64,000 bases of DNA, from the NCBI RefSeq assembly GCF_001433855.1, contig NZ_AZCP01000003.1, positions 143,627 to 207,626 of the forward strand. Direction: 5' to 3'. The DNA comes from Levilactobacillus brevis ATCC 14869 = DSM 20054. Its GTDB lineage: Bacteria > Bacillota > Bacilli > Lactobacillales > Lactobacillaceae. Each line of letters starts with the position of its first letter. The first letter of the stretch is position 1. The notes under the pieces were generated by a model. That model worked only from the letters and a program-made list of their open reading frames with translations. It did no database searches and had not been told where the DNA came from. Of this stretch, positions 58,481 through 64,000 are shown one piece after another. The position numbers and the translations under genes were made by a program.

Positions 58481-59695
58481 CTAAAAAACGGGGTACGCCG
58501 TATGGATGGCATTTTTCAATTGATCGCCTAGTCGATGCATACCGGCATCGATCTGGGTTGGGTTGACACCACTAAAGCTCAAGCGGAGGGCATTGTGGAC
58601 ATCGCGTTGTGGATAGAAATTAGTCGCTGGTACGTAGGTCACGTGCGCTTGGGGACTAATAACGTCCAGCATTAACCGGCCCGTATCAATGCCTTGCGGT
58701 AAGGTTACCCAATCAAAGAATCCGCCAGCCGGGTGAGTGAAGAGAGCTTCATCCGGGAAATAGTGGGTTAGACTTTGAAGCATTGCATCGCGTTGCTGTT
58801 TGTAGTGCGTTGTCATGCGTTGAATATGGGCATCTAGGTCATTAGCGTCTAGGTAAGCGTTAATGGCCGCATGGGTGACACCCGTGGTTTCCAAATCACT
58901 AGCCAGCCGCATCTTTAAGATGGCATCGCGTAGCTCACCATCAGCGATTAACCAGCCGGTCCGCAATGCAGGCATAAGAATTTTTGAAAAGCTAGAAAGA
59001 AAGATCACGCGGCCCTCGGTGTCAAAACTCTTGATGGCGGGCAATGGGGCACCCTCGTATCCGAGATCACGATAGGGTGTATCTTCTAAGATAATGAAAT
59101 GATAGCGATTAGCCAATGCCACCAACTGTTGGCGCTTGGCGACACTCATTGTAATTCCGGTGGGATTGTGATAATCCGGTACCGTGTAGAGGAGTTTTAC
59201 GTTGGGATGTTGTTGAAGGGTGGTCTCCAACACGTCGAGATCTAGGCCGTCAGCTTGTAGTGGTACAGCATGGTAGTGGGGTTGGTACAAGTCAAAAGCG
59301 GCCAACGCCCCGATATAGGTTGGAACTTCAACGATGATATCATCACCGGGATCCAATAGGGTTTTTGCGACGAGTTCTACGCCTTGTTGACCACCGACGG
59401 TCAGCAAAATATTATCAGCGGTAGTCGTGACGTTGCCCCATTTGGCAATGCGCGTAACCAGTTTTTCACGGAGAGCGCTGTTTCCTTGGGCCGATTGGTA
59501 CTGGAACAGGTGGGCGCCTTGGGTATCAATGGCCGTATTAAAGGCCGCTTGCACCTCTTTAACTGGAAACAGTTGCTCATTGGGACTACCAGCCGCAAAG
59601 GTTACCGCAGTTGGGTTGGGATCTTGCGGAAATAGTCCCGCTAAAGCAGAGGAAACATCTGGATTGACGCGTTGCGCAAATAAGTCGTTCATCAT
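58481..59695 (-). CDS. PLP-dependent aminotransferase (MocR-like/2-aminoadipate type)
   Basis: A 404-aa fold-type I aminotransferase. Visible are F-A-A-G-S-P-N (substrate arm), Y-Q-S-A-Q-G-N-S-A-L-R, P-D-Y-H-N-P-T-G (Asn near 178), the ring-contact D in L-E-D-T-P-Y-R-D-L, the lysine in S-S-F-S-K-I-L-M-P-A-L-R-T-G-W and R-L-S-F-S-G at the end. It has no GntR HTH, so it is a metabolic enzyme similar to LysN/aromatic aminotransferases. The ATG at 59695 follows AAAGGTG. Confidence 0.87.
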   Translation of the reverse strand: MMNDLFAQRVNPDVSSALAGLFPQDPNPTAVTFAAGSPNEQLFPVKEVQAAFNTAIDTQGAHLFQYQSAQGNSALREKLVTRIAKWGNVTTTADNILLTVGGQQGVELVAKTLLDPGDDIIVEVPTYIGALAAFDLYQPHYHAVPLQADGLDLDVLETTLQQHPNVKLLYTVPDYHNPTGITMSVAKRQQLVALANRYHFIILEDTPYRDLGYEGAPLPAIKSFDTEGRVIFLSSFSKILMPALRTGWLIADGELRDAILKMRLASDLETTGVTHAAINAYLDANDLDAHIQRMTTHYKQQRDAMLQSLTHYFPDEALFTHPAGGFFDWVTLPQGIDTGRLMLDVISPQAHVTYVPATNFYPQRDVHNALRLSFSGVNPTQIDAGMHRLGDQLKNAIHTAYPVF

Positions 59696-59918
59696 CGCAC
59701 ACACCTTTCTGGTCGCTTCGAACGACCCTCGCTAACTTATCCGATTACTTGTTTAGTAGGATAGCGGTTTTTGAGTGAAAAGTAAAATTCAATTAATTCA
59801 TTTTTAAGTGAATGTTATTCAATCTTACTAAATGATTTGGTTATCGGCATAAGCGCTGGTGGGATGGCCGTGGTATGATGAACCAATAAGACTTACAGAT
59901 AAAAAGGAGCGCAGTCAT

Positions 59919-61874
59919 ATGAAATCCATCACAGCGGGCATTGTCGCCCACGTGGATGCTGGTAAGACCACCTTGTCAGAAGCCATGCTATACCAGGCCG
60001 GTGCGGTGCGGCAGCTTGGGCGCGTCGATAATGGGGATGCTTTTTTGGACCCGGATGCGTTGGAAAAGCAGCGAGGGATTACCATCTTTTCCCATCAAGC
60101 CCGATTGACGTACCAAGACTTAGCGCTGACTTTATTAGATACACCGGGACACGTCGATTTTGCTAGTCAAACTGAACAAGTCCTGAGTGTTTTAGATTAT
60201 GCGGTGTTAGTCATCTCCGCCACCGATGGCGTTCAAGGCTATACCCGAACCCTGTGGCGCTTACTCGCGCGCTACCACGTGCCCACCCTAATCTTTGTCA
60301 ATAAAATGGACGCACCGGGTGCTGATCAGGCGGCGTTATTAACGCAACTGCAAACCGAACTATCACCGGGATGCATTGCATTTGACGGCGCCCAAGTTTC
60401 CGCAGCGGCTAGTGAAGACATTGCAATGTTAGACGAGTCCGTTTTGGCTGACTTCCTTGATTCCGGCCAATTGAGTGCCACAGTCATCCGTCGCATGATA
60501 GATCAGCGACAAGTCTTTCCTTGCTACTTTGGTGCGGCTTTGAAAATGACTGGGGTGACCGAGTTGCTGGCGGGATTGCAGCAGTGGACGACTCCCAGTG
60601 AAACGACCCGTGATTTTGGTGCACGGGTATTTAAAATTTCCCACGATCAAGGTGAACGATTGACGTGGCTGCGAGTGACGGGCGGTGATTTACAGCCCAA
60701 ACAAGTCCTGCTGGAGGAGCAAAAAGTCAATCAGTTACGAGTTTATAACGGGGTTAAGTACACCGTGCAGCCACAAATTCTGGCTGGCGATGTCTGCGCA
60801 ATTCCAGGGTTAACGGGAACGTATCCCGGCCAAGGCCTGGGGAATGTCCCAGATAGTGCGGCGCCCGTTATGCAACCCGTTTTGAACTATGCATTGGACC
60901 CACAAGGACAGGATCTGCACGCCTGTTTGGCCGCTTTGCGGGAGCTGGAGGATGAAGATCCCCAATTACATGTGAGTTGGTCCAGTCACCTGCAGGAGTT
61001 GCGGGTTCAACTGATGGGAACAGTTCAATTGGAAATTTTACAGCAGCTGTTGCAGGATCGTTTCAATCTGACGGTTCATTTCGGTGCCGGCCGGATTCTT
61101 TATAAGGAAACACTGACGAAAGCCGTAGAAGGTGTTGGGCATTTTGAACCCTTGCGTCACTATGCGGAAGTTCACTTGCTCATGGAACCAGCCCCCCGCG
61201 GGAGTGGATTAACCTTTGCCGCCGACTGTTCCTTGGAAGTGTTGGGCCGCAACTGGCAACACCAGGTATTAACTAACTTACGCGCCAAAGAACAACTGGG
61301 AATTCTAACGGGTTCGCCCTTAACTGATGTCAAAATAACGTTGGTTACGGGTCGAGCTAGCATTGTTCATTCGGTTGGTGGTGACTTCCGTGAGGCAACT
61401 TGGCGGGCGGTCCGTCAAGGGCTGATGATGCGACAAGACGATGGCTGTCAATTACTTGAGCCGTGGTATCGTTTCCGCTTAGAGGTGGGCCAAGAGCAAG
61501 TGGGTCGAGCCATGACGGATGTGCAGCGCATGCATGGCAGTCTCAATGCGGCAGTTGATCCAACGACCAGTCGAGGTAATCTCACCACACTAACGGGGGT
61601 TGCGCCCGTGTCTGAAATGCAAGACTATGCCCAAGCTGTACAAGCTTACACGCATGGTCAGGGCCAATTGGAATGCTTGATTGATGGTTATCGGCCTTGT
61701 CATAACGCGGCTGAGATAATTGCACAGCAGCAATATGCACCAGTAGCTGACCTAGAGAATACGCCAGATTCAGTATTTTGTGCTCACGGTGCGGGGTATC
61801 CGGTGGCTTGGGATCAAGTACCGACGATGGCTCACGTGCCGTATGTGTATTCGGATACTGACTTGCCTCAGTAG
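59919..61874 (+). CDS. TetM/EF-G-like translation GTPase (ribosomal protection family)
   Basis: A 651-aa GTPase with EF-G domain order. G1 A-H-V-D-A-G-K-T-T at residues 9-17, switch region R-G-I-T-I-F near 50, G3 D-T-P-G-H-V-D-F near 74, G4 N-K-M-D near 128, followed by domains II-V. It belongs with Tet(M)/Tet(W)-type ribosomal protection proteins, yet lies in a chromosomal, non-mobile setting with host-like codon use. Real tetracycline protection is unproven; a housekeeping ribosome role is as likely. AAAAGGAG fixes the start. Confidence 0.85.
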   Translation: MKSITAGIVAHVDAGKTTLSEAMLYQAGAVRQLGRVDNGDAFLDPDALEKQRGITIFSHQARLTYQDLALTLLDTPGHVDFASQTEQVLSVLDYAVLVISATDGVQGYTRTLWRLLARYHVPTLIFVNKMDAPGADQAALLTQLQTELSPGCIAFDGAQVSAAASEDIAMLDESVLADFLDSGQLSATVIRRMIDQRQVFPCYFGAALKMTGVTELLAGLQQWTTPSETTRDFGARVFKISHDQGERLTWLRVTGGDLQPKQVLLEEQKVNQLRVYNGVKYTVQPQILAGDVCAIPGLTGTYPGQGLGNVPDSAAPVMQPVLNYALDPQGQDLHACLAALRELEDEDPQLHVSWSSHLQELRVQLMGTVQLEILQQLLQDRFNLTVHFGAGRILYKETLTKAVEGVGHFEPLRHYAEVHLLMEPAPRGSGLTFAADCSLEVLGRNWQHQVLTNLRAKEQLGILTGSPLTDVKITLVTGRASIVHSVGGDFREATWRAVRQGLMMRQDDGCQLLEPWYRFRLEVGQEQVGRAMTDVQRMHGSLNAAVDPTTSRGNLTTLTGVAPVSEMQDYAQAVQAYTHGQGQLECLIDGYRPCHNAAEIIAQQQYAPVADLENTPDSVFCAHGAGYPVAWDQVPTMAHVPYVYSDTDLPQ

Positions 61875-61956
61875 TGATGTGTTATAATTGAGGCCATCTT
61901 GGGGATTTGCAGGCGATACCCACGTGAAACATTGCCGTTGATGGAAAGGATTTACG

Positions 61957-62631
61957 ATGCGGATTAATGTCTTGCAACATACACCAAATGAGGGTCCAGG
62001 AGCGATTTTAGCTTGGGCCGCAGCTCACGAACATCAAGTATTTATCTATCATCCCTACCAGTTTGGCCAGTTGCCAATGGCAGCAGAAACGGATCTGTTA
62101 GTTATCTTGGGTGGGCCCATGAGTCCAAATGATGGGCTGCTTTGGATTAAGCAAGAACGCCAGTTGATCCAAATGCTCTTGGATAAAGACGTGCCAATCT
62201 TTGGCGCTTGTTTTGGGGCTCAACAGATTACTAAAACGCTGGGGTATCCGGTAACCAAAGCACCGGTTAAAGAAGTGGGGTGGGCCCCAATTTATCGGCA
62301 AACGACGATAGTCCCCGGCCTACCAGAAAAGCTCAATGTGCTACATTGGCACGAAGAAATGTTTGCGATCCCAACTGAGGCGACCTTACTCTTTAGCAGT
62401 GATGATGTGGTCAATCAAGGATTTGTTCTTAATCACCGTGTGGTTGGCTTACAGTGTCATTTGGAACCGCAGGCGACGAATGTTCGTGAGATGGTGGTTA
62501 ACGATTTCCCCTACATTCACGGATCAGTTTTGGGGCAAACAGCGAATGATATTTTAACAACGCCGGTACCTAGAGCCAATCAGACAGCCTTGTTTAACCT
62601 GTTAGATTACATGGTGTCAGCCGATCAGTAA
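61957..62631 (+). CDS. Class I glutamine amidotransferase-like protein
   Basis: A 224-aa GATase domain protein: oxyanion G-G-P-M-S-P-N near 51, nucleophile Cys in F-G-A-C-F-G-A-Q-Q near 85, and the His-x-Glu in Q-C-H-L-E-P near 168. It resembles stand-alone GMP-synthase-like amidotransferases (YfeJ/GuaA-domain type) that release ammonia from glutamine or hydrolyse gamma-glutamyl bonds. The partner is unknown. GAAAGGA precedes the ATG. Confidence 0.85.
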   Translation: MRINVLQHTPNEGPGAILAWAAAHEHQVFIYHPYQFGQLPMAAETDLLVILGGPMSPNDGLLWIKQERQLIQMLLDKDVPIFGACFGAQQITKTLGYPVTKAPVKEVGWAPIYRQTTIVPGLPEKLNVLHWHEEMFAIPTEATLLFSSDDVVNQGFVLNHRVVGLQCHLEPQATNVREMVVNDFPYIHGSVLGQTANDILTTPVPRANQTALFNLLDYMVSADQ

Positions 62632-62652
62632 CTACAACTATATTGATTAAGG

Positions 62653-62680
62653 AGTCGTTGCGTAGGCAGCGGCTTTTTTA
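62653..62680 (+). terminator. Terminator of amidotransferase gene
   Basis: AGTCGTTGC and GCAGCGGCT pair (with G-U pairs) around a short loop and end in TTTTTT. Confidence 0.65.
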
Positions 62681-62700
62681 GTTTAGAGGAGTGAAACGAA

Positions 62701-62838
62701 ATGGGTTTAAAGGATCTATATTCCCCCCAATTTCTAACGAATTTGGGTACACAGTTGCATCAGGTAGCGCCGACTTTTGATGTGACACGGTTTTGCCAAG
62801 CATGTTTAACTGAAGCGTACTTTAAGCTAGTACATTGA
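62701..62838 (+). pseudogene. Truncated DNA alkylation repair (AlkD-like) gene, 5' fragment
   Basis: A 45-codon remnant starting M-G-L-K-D-L-Y-S-P-Q-F-L and ending shortly after C-Q-A-C-L-T-E-A-Y. The pattern (L-Y-x-x-x-F-L, later V-A-P-x-F-D-x-x-x-F) resembles the first HEAT repeat of DNA alkylation repair proteins, normally about 220-370 aa. The frame then stops and the following sequence does not continue the family. It retains a GAGGAG-like site upstream. The match is short, so the family call is tentative. Confidence 0.5.
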
Positions 62839-62978
62839 GGCTCTCACAGAGAATGTTAGATTTGAATTCTAAGGCCTGCCAGCTACCTGGCGACGTTTCT
62901 GTTTTGAGGGCTTAGATTAGACATGCAGTTGTTGTATTTAATATTCCCGTTATTTTAAATTTAGAATCTTGCCCACAT

Positions 62979-63527
62979 TTGGACATGCGTTCCTTTTTGG
63001 CTGAGCCGTATTTGATTCTAGTAGATGTGACCTGGCGTTTAGACATGGGTGCCTCGATTTCTTCACCCTCTAGTGATAAAATTGTCGTATATACTATCAA
63101 GGATGGCACAATCACAAACAATTTAACCGGTATTCAAAAATTATTAAGTGAAAATAAAGTCTCAACGTTCGATAACTTGGATCAAATCTTGGGAAAGTTA
63201 GCGGTTAAAATTAAAAACGGGACTATCTGGATTGATACGGCTGGTGGGAAGGGCTTCACACTGCACCTTGAACGTGAACACACCGAGGTTAATAAGGTTC
63301 AGGTTACTGAAAAATACGAAATTTCTATTACAATCATGTTCCACAAAATTGTTGTAACCACGCCAACTGAGGTGGAAACCAATTATAATAACGCGATTGA
63401 TACCACCCAAGACATGGATTGGGAAAAGATCGGTATTGTTTCCCTTTGTGTCTTGGGAGGGATACTTATCGTAACTGTCCTTACTGGCACGTTACTAGCG
63501 CTGGGGAGTCTTAGTTTAGCCATTTAA
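62979..63527 (+). CDS. Unknown protein with C-terminal membrane anchor
   Basis: A 182-codon frame with one C-terminal hydrophobic segment (about 152-180) and a polar, Lys/Thr-rich N-terminal 145 residues (beta-rich phrases such as K-I-V-V-Y-T-I-K-D-G and G-K-L-A-V-K-I-K-N-G). I do not recognise it. The first possible start is a TTG without a ribosome binding site, and the frame is open further upstream to 62916, so the 5' end may be missing or the gene translated from a later ATG (63045). Confidence 0.5.
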   Translation: MDMRSFLAEPYLILVDVTWRLDMGASISSPSSDKIVVYTIKDGTITNNLTGIQKLLSENKVSTFDNLDQILGKLAVKIKNGTIWIDTAGGKGFTLHLEREHTEVNKVQVTEKYEISITIMFHKIVVTTPTEVETNYNNAIDTTQDMDWEKIGIVSLCVLGGILIVTVLTGTLLALGSLSLAI

Positions 63528-63529
63528 TT

Positions 63530-63991
63530 TTGGAGGTTATAAAAATTAATTTTTTTGTAAAAAACTTTAAGCTCTTACTACTGTACGAGATTATTGCGGT
63601 TATTCCAGTGGTTGTCATTTTCGTGGAATGGTACAATAACTTGCTCATAAATGAATCACCGTTTGAAGCCTTTTTGGTCTTGCTAGTTCTATTTTGGACT
63701 GAAGTAACATCTGCATTAGGTGGCATCTTCCTTTTTATTCTGATAAGTGTACGCTTCAATCGCCGAAAGATTCAGAAAATTATGCGTGCTGCGGATCTTA
63801 ATCAAATGTTGCATACGAAAACGTTGAAACAATTAGATCAAATTTTATGGGTCCTATCCTTACAAAGAACGCGCATTATTCGTCGCAAAATCAAACAAGA
63901 AAGTACCGAGGAAACGCGCGAGCGCTTGATTGGTTTGATTCTGAAAATCCTAAAGTCTGACGAGATGAAAAATAATGCGCCCCACCATTGA
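63530..63991 (+). CDS. Unknown small membrane protein
   Basis: Two hydrophobic segments (about 13-35 and 45-72) are followed by a basic helical cytoplasmic tail of about 80 residues (I-R-R-K-I-K-Q-E-S-T-E-E-T). It starts right after the preceding unknown gene (2-bp gap), so the two form an operon. A strong GGAGG is at 63531-63535, but no ATG or GTG follows at the right distance: an in-frame ATT at 63545 is 9 nt away, while the TTG at 63530 overlaps the site itself. The true start is unclear. Confidence 0.55.
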   Translation: MEVIKINFFVKNFKLLLLYEIIAVIPVVVIFVEWYNNLLINESPFEAFLVLLVLFWTEVTSALGGIFLFILISVRFNRRKIQKIMRAADLNQMLHTKTLKQLDQILWVLSLQRTRIIRRKIKQESTEETRERLIGLILKILKSDEMKNNAPHH

Positions 63992-64000
63992 GTTACGTTG

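Noticed and set aside
61916..61931. Fifth parS site
   Set aside because: Only the right half (CACGTGAAACA) matches; the left five bases all differ.

Overview
The window looks like chromosomal DNA of a Lactobacillaceae species in the Lactiplantibacillus/Levilactobacillus-like range. The evidence is the two-subunit LacL/LacM beta-galactosidase, RexB/RexA (AddB/AddA) nuclease subunits, LPxTNE-anchored MucBP adhesins, a DUF5776-type surface protein, Gram-positive signal peptides and strong AGGAGG ribosome binding sites. The species is not resolved. No rRNA, tRNA, prophage or plasmid replication gene was recognised. Several parS-type palindromes suggest the origin-proximal part of the chromosome.

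Layout. 0-10 kb: the 3' end of a YfhO membrane protein, a MenA-like prenyltransferase, a DrrA/DrrB-type ABC exporter divergent from a MarR regulator, a purine permease with PurBoxes, an aldo/keto reductase and an NAD(P)-binding protein. 10-20 kb: a secreted polysaccharide deacetylase, an M20 (DapE/ArgE) peptidase, and the overlapping rexB-rexA pair behind a long, possibly structured leader. 20-25 kb: a secreted protein, an AraC regulator and a large LPRTN-anchored L-type lectin/MucBP adhesin. 24-42 kb: a dense run of NAD(P)- or flavin-dependent oxidoreductases, each next to its own small regulator (Rrf2, TetR, MerR, Crp, MarR), with lacLM, an EAL-domain protein and a decayed IS6-family region among them. 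42-54 kb: surface and secreted proteins (LRR-MucBP-LPQTN protein, BspA-like DUF285/DUF5776 protein, a SLAP-like protein), an XRE/membrane protein pair, a DUF2075 ATPase and an alpha-carbonic anhydrase. 54-64 kb: an acetyltransferase, a 38-codon ORF ending in a terminator, an MFS transporter, a TetR/SDR pair, a MocR-type aminotransferase, a TetM-like translation GTPase, a glutamine amidotransferase, a truncated DNA alkylation repair gene and two unknown membrane proteins.

How it works together. The redox block reads as a set of self-regulated detoxification modules. Two promoters, in front of SDR-MerR-flavodoxin and in front of the zinc alcohol dehydrogenase, share a MerR-type operator with a 19-bp spacer, so one MerR probably controls both. 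LacLM carries a cre-like site and the purine permease carries PurBoxes.

Most unusual non-coding signal. Two solitary type I-E-like CRISPR repeats (5760 and 50329) are each preceded by the same 64-nt leader, with no second repeat and no cas genes in the window. Other signals are the parS set, an IS6-family element with two in-frame stops beside a 135-bp MITE with the same termini, and a terminator-coupled mini-ORF before an MFS gene.
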